Shown: positions 33,923-42,663 of the stretch, in pieces | Layout: each line of letters begins with the position of its first letter | Numbering within the stretch: position 1 is the first letter of the stretch | From: Desulfoluna butyratoxydans | Lineage (GTDB): Bacteria > Desulfobacterota > Desulfobacteria > Desulfobacterales > Desulfolunaceae | Assembly (NCBI RefSeq): GCF_900699765.1 | Contig: NZ_CAADHO010000010.1 | Location: 175,802-239,801, forward strand | Direction of reading: 5' to 3' | DNA: 64,000 nucleotides | Notes under the pieces: generated by a model | Seen by the model: only the letters and a program-made list of their open reading frames with translations | Told to the model about the DNA's origin: nothing | Database searches by the model: none | Translations under genes and position numbers: made by a program

Positions 33923-35266
33923 TTATCCGATCTCTTGGCGAACAGCCTCGGCAATGGCCTCGGCCCAGTAGCGGGTGAGGTCGGCGTCCTCCCCTTCCAC
34001 CATCACCCGGAGCATTTTCTGGGTGCCGGAGTAGCGCACCAGGGTGCGCCCTTTTCCGTTCAATGCTTTTTCCGCTTCGTCAATGGCCTTGGGCACTGCG
34101 GTGAGCTCTTCCAATGGCTTTTTCTCGGCAACGTCCACGTTAATGAGTACCTGGGGAAATACGGTCATGGCCTGTTTCAGTTCGGAGAGCGGCTTGCCGG
34201 TCTCTTTGAGGACGGTGAGCAGGAGGAGCGCGCTCAACAGGCCGTCTCCGGTGGTGTGGCGATCCAGAAAGATCATGTGGCCGGAGTCTTCCCCGCCCAC
34301 CACGGCGCCCTGCTCTTTCATGGCGAGCATGACGTGGCGATCCCCCACCGCGCTTTTGGTGTGGGTGACCCCCTTTTCTTCCAGGCAGGCGGAAAGGCCC
34401 ATGTTGCTCATGACGGTTGTGACCACGGTGTCGTTGGCAAGGATTCCCTGGGTCCGGTAGTATTCGGCCACAATGGCGATGACCTGGTCGCCGGAGACGA
34501 TCTCTCCGGTCTCGTCCACGCAGATCAAGCGGTCGGCGTCTCCGTCAAAGGCAAGACCGGCGGATGCTCCGGAGGATGTCACCAGGGCCTGTACTTCGTC
34601 CGGGTGCTCGGAGCCGCAGCCCGCGTTGATGTTGATCCCGTTGGGGGTGGCGTTGATGAGTGTCAGCTCGGCTCCGGCGCCCCTGAGAAGGGGCTCCACG
34701 AGGCTGCTTGCCGCGCCGTTGGAGGCATCGGCCACCAGGCGCAGGCCGGAGATGTCCACGGGGCATGCCTCTTTAAGGAAACCCAGGTAGCGGGTGGCGG
34801 CATGGGGGATGTGGTTCATGGTTCCTACGGTGGAAGCTGCTTTCAGGTGCGACTGAAGGGCGTCGGTGTCTGCCACCAGGGCTTCGATGCGGGCTTCCAC
34901 GGCCTCGTCGAATTTGAAGCCGTCTTCGTTAAACAGCTTGATGCCGTTGTCTTCAAAGGGGTTGTGGGAGGCGGAGATCACCACGCCCAGGGCTGCCTCG
35001 TCATGGGCGGCCGTGAGAAAGGCCACGCCGGGGGTGGGAATCACACCCGCCAGGGCCACATGGGCGCCCATGCTCATGACGCCTGCGGCAAGGGCCGAGG
35101 AAAGGGCCTGGCCCGACTGCCGGGTATCCCGCCCGATGATGACGGTGTGTTTGGATGGGGTGGCAAAGGTGGCTGCCACGGCCTGGCCCACCCGAAGGGC
35201 GGTTTCCACGGTCATGGGGTGCTGATTGAAGGTCCCGCGGATGCCGTCGGTTCCGAATAATTTCAT
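33923..35266 (-). CDS. glmM: Phosphoglucosamine mutase
   Basis: GlmM interconverts glucosamine-6-phosphate and glucosamine-1-phosphate on the way to UDP-GlcNAc. The 447-residue product has the N-terminus KLFGTDGIRGTFNQHPMT, the phosphoserine loop VISASHNPFEDNGIKLF, the metal loop AFDGDADRLI, the sugar-binding GGEDSGHMIF and the C-terminal phosphate-binding RYSGTQKMLRVMVEG. ATG 35266 has AAGGTGAT upstream. It follows the left-handed beta-helix gene by 39 bp. Confidence 0.95.
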   Translation of the reverse strand: MKLFGTDGIRGTFNQHPMTVETALRVGQAVAATFATPSKHTVIIGRDTRQSGQALSSALAAGVMSMGAHVALAGVIPTPGVAFLTAAHDEAALGVVISASHNPFEDNGIKLFNEDGFKFDEAVEARIEALVADTDALQSHLKAASTVGTMNHIPHAATRYLGFLKEACPVDISGLRLVADASNGAASSLVEPLLRGAGAELTLINATPNGININAGCGSEHPDEVQALVTSSGASAGLAFDGDADRLICVDETGEIVSGDQVIAIVAEYYRTQGILANDTVVTTVMSNMGLSACLEEKGVTHTKSAVGDRHVMLAMKEQGAVVGGEDSGHMIFLDRHTTGDGLLSALLLLTVLKETGKPLSELKQAMTVFPQVLINVDVAEKKPLEELTAVPKAIDEAEKALNGKGRTLVRYSGTQKMLRVMVEGEDADLTRYWAEAIAEAVRQEIG

Positions 35267-35305
35267 GGATATCACCTTGGTTTTTAATGGGCTGTGGCCC
35301 ATGTC

Positions 35306-36556
35306 TTAAGCGTAAGTTAAGGAGAAGTGCTCGGCCCCTAAGGCCTCTGTACGGCGGACGATGTCGAAGAGCCAGTCCCGACCCAGGGCGCGTTCCCGGT
35401 CGTCCAGGCCGTGGATGGTTTCGATGTAACCGGCTCCGGCGGCCATCTGGCCCACGACCTCCTCGAAGGAGCCGGGAACCTTGGGGTGGGCGCCAGGGGC
35501 GGCAAAGGCCTGGAGGGCCTCCTGAAACGCTTCGAGTTGTGATGTCACCTCTTTTTTCTGGGCGGCCAGGGAGGAGTCGGCCGGAACCGTCCCCTTTTCC
35601 ATCCCCATGGCAAGGGAGGCGGGAAGCTTTTCGGCAAAGGCGCGGAATCGCTTCATGCGTTCATTCAGGGCACGGTCCAGGTTGGCCAGGTGTCCCTGGT
35701 GCACTGCCTTGGGGTAGGTCCTGCCCACAAAGGCGCTTCGGACCTGGCGGGTCCAGGCGGCGAGGGCCACGAGGTTGCCCATGTAGCGGATGTTGTGCTT
35801 CACGATGCGGGTGACGTTCTGGTAGATCCCTTCGGGGGCGGCAACGGAGCCTGCCCGCATGGCACCGCCGAAGTGGAGCCTCCCTTCGGTCTCTTCGTCC
35901 TTGCGCATGAGGGTACCTGCGGCCACCACCGTGCCGAAGGCCAGGTGGCACGGTCCCACCAGGCCCCCCTGCCCTCCCAGAAAAATGGGCCGTTTGTCCA
36001 GCATCACCCCTTCGGGGACATTCCCCAAAAGGGAGGCCGTGGCCTTGTCCTGGTTGGGGGTGAAGTTGAAGTGGATGTAGGAGCTGCCCACCTCACTGTG
36101 GTCGCGTCGGCTGGTGCCTCCGGCCATGAGCACGTCGCAGAAGTTGATGAGGCTCCCCAGGGTGACAAAGGGGAGCAAAATGGTCTGTTTGAGCCCCACG
36201 GTGTGGGCGCAGGAGGCCTCCTCTTCCAGAATGGTGCCTTCGCGCAGATGGGCGCCGGAGCCGACTTCGGCTTTTTCCAGGAAGACGGTTTTCTGGGCAA
36301 AGCCTCCCTTGAGGCGGACGCCTTTTGCCAGCTGGCAGGAGTCCACGGTCATGGGCGCCTCTTCGCCGAGGACGACCCCCGGGCCGATGAAGGTCTCTTC
36401 CCCGGAGATCCGGCAGCCCCTGTGGAGGGTCACCCCGTCGCCGGAGATGCGATCGATACGGACCTCCGGAGAGATCTCAATGCTCATGGGGGCGGGAATA
36501 TTGACGCCTTTGTCCAGGAGCGCGCGAATGATGTCACCGGGTTCTGTTTCGTTCAT
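35306..36556 (-). CDS. Left-handed beta-helix (GlmU-like) protein
   Basis: A 416-residue protein in which residues about 25-215 show hexapeptide-repeat character (ISGEETFIGPGVVLGEEAPMT, LEKAEVGSGAHLREGTILEEEA) and a GlmU-like acyltransferase pattern (TLGSLINFCDVLMAGGTSRRDHSEVGSSYIHFNFTP). The remaining 200 residues are helical (NLDRALNERMKRFRAFAEKL). There is no uridylyltransferase domain. Its place just upstream of glmM suggests a role in amino-sugar nucleotide synthesis, perhaps an unusual GlmU-like enzyme, but substrate and activity are inferred only. Confidence 0.7.
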   Translation of the reverse strand: MNETEPGDIIRALLDKGVNIPAPMSIEISPEVRIDRISGDGVTLHRGCRISGEETFIGPGVVLGEEAPMTVDSCQLAKGVRLKGGFAQKTVFLEKAEVGSGAHLREGTILEEEASCAHTVGLKQTILLPFVTLGSLINFCDVLMAGGTSRRDHSEVGSSYIHFNFTPNQDKATASLLGNVPEGVMLDKRPIFLGGQGGLVGPCHLAFGTVVAAGTLMRKDEETEGRLHFGGAMRAGSVAAPEGIYQNVTRIVKHNIRYMGNLVALAAWTRQVRSAFVGRTYPKAVHQGHLANLDRALNERMKRFRAFAEKLPASLAMGMEKGTVPADSSLAAQKKEVTSQLEAFQEALQAFAAPGAHPKVPGSFEEVVGQMAAGAGYIETIHGLDDRERALGRDWLFDIVRRTEALGAEHFSLTYA

Positions 36557-36908
36557 GATGGCCTCTTATGGTAGGATGGTGTGGTCAGGTTTATAAATAT
36601 CATGTTTTTAACGGCTGGTGAATGGCAAGTCAAGGGAAAGGCCCGGCGGAGGAGCCCCGGACTGAGGGGTGCTGCGGTACCGGAGGCTCTACGTATCGGG
36701 CGGAGGGCTCGCGGCGCGTTCCGGTCATCGCCTGTTTTTCACCCTTCCATCTTTGATGGAACAGGATGTATTAATGATCCGGTATCTTGGCCCGTCGCGG
36801 CCGTCGCAAATTTTTTTCCCTTGTCACACCCTGGCCCCGCCCTTATAATTTAATCTTTTTTTAACCCGATTGCCTCGCGGAATCACAACAACACGAACTG
36901 GAGAGACG
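36557..36908 (+). other. Divergent region between beta-helix gene and pgi
   Basis: A 352-bp gap with the pgi promoter at 36821-36849 and the GGAGAG Shine-Dalgarno just before ATG 36909. I see no gene or repeat here. Confidence 0.45.
36821..36849 (+). promoter_or_regulatory. Sigma-70-type promoter of pgi
   Basis: TTGTCA (36821-36826), 17-nt spacer, and a perfect TATAAT (36844-36849), about 60 nt upstream of the pgi start. Confidence 0.7.
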
Positions 36909-38543
36909 ATGGCTGAAAAAGGTTTCAGGATCAGCAAAACCCCTGTGTGGAAAAAACTCAAAGCCCATGCGGAAGAGATGAAGAGGCCTGAATACCATTT
37001 GAAGCAGCTGATACAAGAAGACGGCCGGATGGAGGGATTTTCCTTAAAGCATGTGGACTTCTTCTACGATTTTTCGCGGCAACGGGTCACGCGTAAGACC
37101 ATGGACCTTCTCTTTGAACTCGCCAAGGTCGCGAAAGTTCATCGCAAATATCGCGACAAGGTGGACGGCTGCAAGGTGAACGTGACGGAGAACCGCGCCG
37201 CCCTGCACACGGCCGCACGCAGCTTCTCCGGCCAGTCCATCTGTGTGGACGGGGTCAACGTGATGGATGAGATCGACGCGGTTCGTCGCCAGATGAAGGA
37301 GTTCAGCGAAAAGGTCCACGATGGCACGGTGTGCGGCAGCACCGGGAAAAAGTTTCGTCACATCGTGGTCATCGGCATCGGTGGCTCCTACCTGGGCACC
37401 GAGTTCGTGGCCAACGCTCTGTTTGCCTATGCCGACAAAGGCATGGAGCTCCATTTTCTCTCCAACGTGGACTCCCACAATTTCGAGACCATCAAAACCA
37501 AGATCGACCCGGAATCCACCCTGTGCATCGTCATCTCCAAGAGCTTCACCACGGTGGAGACCATGGCCAACGCCCAGCAGATGAAGGCCTACATGACCTC
37601 CTGCGGCCTGGATGCCGTAAAGCATTTCGTGACGGTGACCAGCAAGGGGAGCCCCGGAGACAAGGGCAAAGAGTCCGGCATCGAGACCTTTCACATGTTC
37701 GATTTCATCGGTGGCCGGTTCAGCGTCACCTCGGCGGTGGGGGGCGTGCCCCTGAGTCTCTACCTGGGCTACGACCGCTTCAACCAGTTTCTGGAAGGGG
37801 CCCGGGAGATGGACATCCACACCAAGTACGCCCCCTCCCCAGAGAATATCCCCCTGGTGTCGGCCCTCATCGGGATCTGGAACAACAATTTTCTCGGGTA
37901 CCAGGCCCAGGCCGTGATTCCCTATGCCTCTCCCCTCTCCAAACTGGCCCCCCACATCCAGCAGCTTAACATGGAGAGCAACGGCAAGTCCGTTACCATC
38001 AACAACTACGAGATCGACCAGTCCTCCGGGGTGATCATCTTCGGAGAGCCCGGCACCAACGCCCAGCACTCCTTTTTCCAGCTGGCCCACCAGGGCCACC
38101 CCTTCCCCATCGACTTCATCGGGGTGATCACGCCCCAGTACCCGGAAGGGGGCTGCCGTCCCCACGGGGTGAGCAACCACCAGGAACTCTGGGCCAACCT
38201 CATCTCCCAGGCCACTGCCCTTGCCGTGGGAAAAGACTCCGAGGAGAAGACCCGGTTCTTCCAGGGCAACCGCCCCTCCTCCACCATCTTGCTCAACGAC
38301 CTCTCACCGGTGAACGTGGGACGCCTCCTCGCCTACTACGAGGCCCAGACCGTGTACAAAGCTTTTATCTGGGACATCAACCCCTTTGACCAGTTCGGGG
38401 TGGAGCTGGGCAAGACCATCGCCAACGACCTGCGCCGGGAGATTGTGGCGCGCAATACGAATCCGGAGCACAGCTTCGGTCATATGGATGAGATCACCCG
38501 GTTCTATCTGGAACGGTTGTTTGCCGGACGGTTGCCCCTTTAA
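36909..38543 (+). CDS. pgi: Glucose-6-phosphate isomerase
   Basis: Pgi interconverts glucose-6-phosphate and fructose-6-phosphate. The 544-residue product has VIGIGGSYLGTEFV, the phosphate-binding SKSFTTVETMANA, the GGRFSVTSAVG signature, the catalytic glutamate region NMESNGKSVT, and GEPGTNAQHSFFQLAHQG. It belongs to the long Pgi type. ATG 36909 has GGAGAG upstream. Direct repeats and a structured element follow in the intergenic region. Confidence 0.97.
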   Translation: MAEKGFRISKTPVWKKLKAHAEEMKRPEYHLKQLIQEDGRMEGFSLKHVDFFYDFSRQRVTRKTMDLLFELAKVAKVHRKYRDKVDGCKVNVTENRAALHTAARSFSGQSICVDGVNVMDEIDAVRRQMKEFSEKVHDGTVCGSTGKKFRHIVVIGIGGSYLGTEFVANALFAYADKGMELHFLSNVDSHNFETIKTKIDPESTLCIVISKSFTTVETMANAQQMKAYMTSCGLDAVKHFVTVTSKGSPGDKGKESGIETFHMFDFIGGRFSVTSAVGGVPLSLYLGYDRFNQFLEGAREMDIHTKYAPSPENIPLVSALIGIWNNNFLGYQAQAVIPYASPLSKLAPHIQQLNMESNGKSVTINNYEIDQSSGVIIFGEPGTNAQHSFFQLAHQGHPFPIDFIGVITPQYPEGGCRPHGVSNHQELWANLISQATALAVGKDSEEKTRFFQGNRPSSTILLNDLSPVNVGRLLAYYEAQTVYKAFIWDINPFDQFGVELGKTIANDLRREIVARNTNPEHSFGHMDEITRFYLERLFAGRLPL

Positions 38544-38632
38544 GGGGCATGCCTCCGGCGGCCCTGCCGGGGGATTTATGGTTAAACTGGCACCAATAAA
38601 ACATCTCAATATCGGTGTGTTGAATGTTTTTC

Positions 38633-38702
38633 GGTGCGCACGGCGCACCCTACGAGCCACCGACCGGTTACGCGTGCTGTAGGGTGCGGCTCCCGCACCG
38701 CC
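38633..38702. repeat. REP-like pair, inward orientation
   Basis: GGTGCGC-ACG-GCGCACC hairpin ending CCTAC (38633-38653) and GTAGGGTGCGG hairpin (38679-38702). Both belong to the family also seen at 42771-42910, 45945-46087 and 46148-46257; here the GTAG ends face each other. A degenerate copy lies near 38767-38790. Confidence 0.65.
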
Positions 38703-38827
38703 TGAAGCAGCGTTTGCCACCGTCCTTTGCCAAAACCCTTCCAATATCGACATCTTGAATGGTTTTCGGTGCGCACGGTGTCCCTCACGAACCACCGACC
38801 GGCCTCGCGGATCAAAACTAAAGAAAT

Positions 38828-38910
38828 GCCGCCACACATTGACCAGAGGAACGAGGGTCAATGTGTGGCGGCAACCAGCTTTCAAGGTGGCTCACCTTGC
38901 CGCCGGAGGC
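38828..38910 (+). repeat. 83-nt two-hairpin element, copy 2
   Basis: Hairpin 1 is a perfect 17-bp stem (38828-38844 with 38856-38872) and apical loop AGAGGAACGAG. Spacer AACCAGCTT; hairpin 2 CAAGGTG (38883-38889), GCT, CACCTTG (38893-38899); then CCGCCGGAGGC (38900-38910) and a T-rich stretch. Compared with copy 1 the stem sequences differ but pairing, loop, spacer and total length are kept. Confidence 0.75.
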
Positions 38911-39000
38911 GCTTTTATTCTTTTTTTCGCCAGCCCTACAACGGAAGGCGAGCGCGCGTCCGTTAAGATGGCGCAGGTCTGGTCGCCTATGGCCCAAAAC

Positions 39001-39040
39001 AAAAAACGGAGCCGCTTTTTAAAAAGCGGCTCCGTTTTTT
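39001..39040. terminator. Perfect 40-bp bidirectional terminator
   Basis: AAAAAACGGAGCCGC and its exact complement GCGGCTCCGTTTTTT flank a TTTTTAAAAA centre, giving A and T runs on both sides. It serves fabH (minus strand, ending 39072) and anything reading through from pgi. Confidence 0.85.
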
Positions 39041-39071
39041 TGTTTGGTCATGTGCCTTGCGGCAGTGGCTG

Positions 39072-40085
39072 CTACTCGCCGAAGCGGTAGATCATGGCCG
39101 CCCAGGTAAGCCCTGCGCCCAATGCGGAGAAGAGGACGGTGCTTGATGCGGGGTCCACGAGGCCCTGCTCAATGGTTTCGTCCAGGGCGATGGGAATGGT
39201 GGCGGCGGTGGTGTTGCCGTATTTCTGGATGTTGTTGAAGATTTTGTCGCTGGGGAGGCCCAGGGTTTTCTGGTAGGCCTCGTTGATACGCAGGTTGGCC
39301 TGGTGGGGGATCACCATGTCTACCTCGTCCAGGGTCATGTCGGCCTGGTCCAGCACCTCACGGGTGACCTCGGGGAGCTTGCGGAGGGCCAGCTTGAAGA
39401 TGCGGGTGCCGTCCATGGTGGGGAACTGGCCGCCGGTCTTGAGAAGCTCGGCGTTGATACGCTCCGGGTACTTGGAGGCAGGCAGCTCCAGCATGAGCTT
39501 GTCGGCGAATTTGCCGTCGGCCTTCAGGATGGTGCCGATGATCCCTACATTCTTCTCTGTCTCGATTCCCTCCAGGCAGACGGCGCCTGCGCCGTCTCCG
39601 AAGAGCACGGCCACGTCACGACCGGCTGTGGTCTTGTCCAGGCCGGTGCTGTGGACTTCGGCCCCGATGACCAGGACCTTGTTGTACATGCCGCTGCGGA
39701 TGTAGGCGTCTGCCGTGCCCATGCCGTAGATAAAACCGGTGCACTGCTGGCGGATATCAAGGGCCGGTGTCTCGGAGAGGCCTAGCTTGGCCTGAAGGAG
39801 GCAACCGGAGCCGGGGAAAAAGATGTCCGGGCTCAGGGTGGCGAAGATGATCAGGTCCAACTCTTCGGCTTCCCACCCGGCGGTGTCCAGGGCCTTTTTG
39901 GCCGCTTCCAGGGCAAGGTCGGACGCCCCGACGATCTCTCCTTCCGGAACCCAGTAACGGGTCTTGATACCGGTACGCTGCTGGATCCACTCGTCGTTGG
40001 TATCCATCATCTTGGAAAGGTCGTCGTTGGTGACGCATCGGGAGGGGATACAACGGCCGGTGCCTCTGATTACACTTCGTTTCAT
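39072..40085 (-). CDS. fabH: Beta-ketoacyl-ACP synthase III
   Basis: FabH condenses acetyl-CoA (or other short acyl-CoA) with malonyl-ACP to start fatty acid synthesis. The 337-residue product carries the Cys-His-Asn triad in IRQQCTGFIYG, IPHQANLRI and YGNTTAATIP, and the N-terminal TNDEWIQQRTGIKTR. ATG 40085 has AAAGGAA 8 nt upstream. It begins 16 nt after the parvulin gene. No other fab genes adjoin, so a specialised KAS III paralogue is possible. Confidence 0.93.
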   Translation of the reverse strand: MKRSVIRGTGRCIPSRCVTNDDLSKMMDTNDEWIQQRTGIKTRYWVPEGEIVGASDLALEAAKKALDTAGWEAEELDLIIFATLSPDIFFPGSGCLLQAKLGLSETPALDIRQQCTGFIYGMGTADAYIRSGMYNKVLVIGAEVHSTGLDKTTAGRDVAVLFGDGAGAVCLEGIETEKNVGIIGTILKADGKFADKLMLELPASKYPERINAELLKTGGQFPTMDGTRIFKLALRKLPEVTREVLDQADMTLDEVDMVIPHQANLRINEAYQKTLGLPSDKIFNNIQKYGNTTAATIPIALDETIEQGLVDPASSTVLFSALGAGLTWAAMIYRFGE

Positions 40086-40101
40086 ATATATATGTTCCTT
40101 T

Positions 40102-41031
40102 CTATTTAAGGTAGATTTTGATGTCGGCCTTGTCAGCCATGGATTTTTCAAAGTAGGCGCGCTGGATCTGCAGGCGTTCTTTGGTCATGTTGTTCTTGAT
40201 GGAACTTTTGACTTCGTCGAAGCCCATGGTGGAGGGCGCCTTGCGATCGGTTACTTCAATGATGTGGTAGCCGTCCAGGGACTTGACGATGCCGCTGCGC
40301 TCACCCTTTTTCAGGGAAAAGGATGCATCCAGCAGGGACTTGGCCACGGGAGAGTCTTTGGTGATGAACCCGACGTCCCCGCCGTTCTTGGCGTCCACCG
40401 CGTTGGATTTGGCCTTGGCGACCTCGGCAAAGGGCTTGCCTGCGTCCAGCTCTTTTTCCACGGCCTGGATCTTTTTAAGGGCCTCTTTGGTCTCTTCGTC
40501 GGTGGCGTCGGCGGGAAGTGCGATGTGGATGTGGCTGACGCGTACCTTCTCCGGGGTGCTGAAAAGGGCGGGCTGCTCATCGTAAAAGAGTCGCGCTTCC
40601 TCGTCGGTGACCACGATGTTGGCTTTTTTATCGAGCTGCTCCATAAAGGTCTGGACCATGAGCTGCTTTCGGATGCCGTTTTTGATGTCTGCCGGTGTCT
40701 TGCCCTGGGAGGCCAGGAGCTTGTCGAAGTCTACCTTGTCGCTGGTGAACTGGCTTTTCAGCTTTTCATAGTTTTCGGTCACAAGGTTTTCTTCCACCTT
40801 GACCCCTGCTTTTACGCTTTCCTGGTAGTAAAGGGTGTTGATGATAACGCGCTTGAGGACCTCCTGCTGGAGCTTCCGATACTCCGGAAGAGTCTGGACG
40901 GCGTAGTTCAGTTCCTTGAGGGTGATGGCTTCGTCATTGACGGAAGCGATCTCCATGGCCCCGGCTCCACCCGCCATAAGCATGAGGCATGCCGAGGTGG
41001 TGGCAAGGAGTCTGGTGAGAGGTTTCAGCAT
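40102..41031 (-). CDS. Periplasmic parvulin-type peptidyl-prolyl isomerase
   Basis: A 309-residue SurA/PpiC-like folding factor. A signal peptide (MLKPLTRLLATTSACLMLMAGGAGA) precedes a helical chaperone-like region (about 30-150), then a PpiC rotamase domain (about 155-260: VRVSHIHIALP, GKPFAEVAKAKSNAVDAKNGGDVGFI, SGIVKSLDGYHIIEVTDRK) and a C-terminal helix. It probably aids folding of outer-membrane or periplasmic proteins. It is transcribed together with fabH. Confidence 0.88.
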   Translation of the reverse strand: MLKPLTRLLATTSACLMLMAGGAGAMEIASVNDEAITLKELNYAVQTLPEYRKLQQEVLKRVIINTLYYQESVKAGVKVEENLVTENYEKLKSQFTSDKVDFDKLLASQGKTPADIKNGIRKQLMVQTFMEQLDKKANIVVTDEEARLFYDEQPALFSTPEKVRVSHIHIALPADATDEETKEALKKIQAVEKELDAGKPFAEVAKAKSNAVDAKNGGDVGFITKDSPVAKSLLDASFSLKKGERSGIVKSLDGYHIIEVTDRKAPSTMGFDEVKSSIKNNMTKERLQIQRAYFEKSMADKADIKIYLK

Positions 41032-41382
41032 GTGTGGTCTCCAAAGTGTTTTTAAATGGGTACATGGTTATGCAGGACCTTGTGAGGGCTTGGATGCCCT
41101 CCATCGTGCTCTGACACTCTACGCACAAGCGTACGATATGTCAAACAGGGGCGTATGGTCCGCCCCGGCAGGCAGGCGTTCACAGGGCTTTTTATAAGGT
41201 AAGGGCCTTGGGCGGTCATGGGGCGGATGGGCTTTTTCACAAGGGGATACAGCCTGTACCCACAGAGGCCATTGGCCGGGGTCGTCTTGGGGAACAAATC
41301 CTTTCAAAAGCTTGCCCGAGCCTTTATTCTGTGGTTGTATCCCTCATCAGGAACCCGAACCATTACCTTTACCGAGGCACCC
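41032..41382 (+). other. Divergent region between ppiC and umuC
   Basis: A 351-bp gap. A TACAG-CC-TGTA inverted repeat near 41250 and GAGGCACCC before the umuC start are visible. I found no convincing LexA box of the types I know and no gene. Confidence 0.4.
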
Positions 41383-42663
41383 ATGGCCCGTTTTGCCCTT
41401 GTGGACTGCAACAATTTTTACGTCTCCTGCGAGCGCGTGTTCAACCCGACCCTTGTGGGCCGTCCTGTCATCGTCCTTTCCAACAACGACGGATGCGCTG
41501 TGGCGCGCTCCAACGAGGCCAAGGCCCTGGGCATCGGCATGGGGGCTCCGGTCTTCACCCTGGAAGCGCTGCTCAAAAAGCACGACGTGGCCGTCTTCTC
41601 ATCGAACTATGCCCTCTACGGGGACATGTCTCGGCGGGTGACCATCACCCTGGGCCAGCTGGTGCCGGACCTTGAGGTGTACTCCATCGACGAGTCCTTT
41701 CTGGACCTTTCCGCGTTCCGGGCGGCAGATGTTCCAAGGCTGTGCCGCACCATCGCCCAAACCGTGACGCAGGACACGGGTATCCCGGTCTCCGTTGGTG
41801 TGGGCCCCACCAAAACCCTGGCCAAGGTGGCCACGGGGTTTGCCAAAAAGTGCCCCAGTCTTGGCGGAGTCTGCGATATCTGTGATCCGGTCTGGCATGA
41901 ACGGGCCCTTGCGGCCACGCCGGCGGGCAAGGTGTGGGGCGTTGGCCGGCGGTATGCAGAATTTCTGAAGGTTCGGGGGATCAACACCGCCCTGGACCTG
42001 GCAAAGGCGGACCGGGCCATGATCCGCAAACGCATGGGGATCAACGGCACCCGGATCATGGACGAGCTCTCCGGGATCTCCTGCTACCCGTTGGAGGCCA
42101 ATCCACCCACAAAAAAAGGGGTCGGGGTATCCCGCACCTTTGTCAGGGGCATCGATGACCTCCGGGAACTTCGGGAGGCCCTCTCCTCCTATGCAGAACG
42201 GGCCGCTGAAAAGCTTCGAAAAGACGGCCTTCGGGCAGGCGCCATGGAAGTCTACGCCATGAGCAGCAGGTTTCGCAAAGACGATTTCTACTACAACACG
42301 GCCACGTTCCGGTTCCCGACCACGACCTCGGACAGCCCGGAGATCATCAAGGGCGCCCTTGAAGCCTTTGACACCATCTACCGGGAAAACACCCCGTTCA
42401 AAAAACTGGGAGTCCACATGCGGGAGCTGACCCGGGAAGCTGCGGAGCAGCAGCTCCTCTTCGATACCATGGACCGCACCCGTGCCTCGGCCCTGATGAA
42501 AACCGTGGACGCCCTGAACACCTCCATGGGGCGGCGCACCGTGGGCTACGCCTCTTCCGGGCTCGCCGCAAGCCGCCTGGCCCCCAAAGCCTGGCACACC
42601 CGGTTCAACCACAAGTCCCCTTCCTACACCACGCGCTGGGATCAGCTTCTCCGGGTGACTTGA
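41383..42663 (+). CDS. umuC: UmuC-type Y-family DNA polymerase
   Basis: A 426-residue translesion polymerase of the UmuC group. It shows FALVDCNNFYVSCERVFNP (first metal aspartate, steric-gate region), VLSNNDGCAVARSNEAKALGI, the catalytic YSIDESFLDLS, the little-finger region and the UmuC C-terminus (PSYTTRWDQLLRVT). ATG 41383 has GAGG five bases upstream; the frame is open to 41218 but without similarity. No umuD is adjacent. A decayed relative of its C-terminal half lies at 61844-62244. Confidence 0.93.
   Translation: MARFALVDCNNFYVSCERVFNPTLVGRPVIVLSNNDGCAVARSNEAKALGIGMGAPVFTLEALLKKHDVAVFSSNYALYGDMSRRVTITLGQLVPDLEVYSIDESFLDLSAFRAADVPRLCRTIAQTVTQDTGIPVSVGVGPTKTLAKVATGFAKKCPSLGGVCDICDPVWHERALAATPAGKVWGVGRRYAEFLKVRGINTALDLAKADRAMIRKRMGINGTRIMDELSGISCYPLEANPPTKKGVGVSRTFVRGIDDLRELREALSSYAERAAEKLRKDGLRAGAMEVYAMSSRFRKDDFYYNTATFRFPTTTSDSPEIIKGALEAFDTIYRENTPFKKLGVHMRELTREAAEQQLLFDTMDRTRASALMKTVDALNTSMGRRTVGYASSGLAASRLAPKAWHTRFNHKSPSYTTRWDQLLRVT

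Larger units (their letters stand above)
38544..39071. other. Repeat-rich convergent intergenic region
   Basis: The 528 bp between pgi and fabH hold GCCTCCGGCGGC at about 38551 (reverse complement of the motif ending the 83-nt element), REP-like hairpins (38633-38702, a decayed one near 38767), the second 83-nt element (38828-38910) and a perfect terminator palindrome (39001-39040). No coding sequence is supported. Confidence 0.6.

Noticed and set aside
33734..35260. 508-aa plus-strand frame opposite glmM
   Set aside because: Antisense shadow of glmM; it also runs through the 83-nt repeat and the terminator.
41240..41300. LexA-type SOS box before umuC
   Set aside because: Only a short TACAG/CTGTA repeat is present; it does not match the operator spacings I know.
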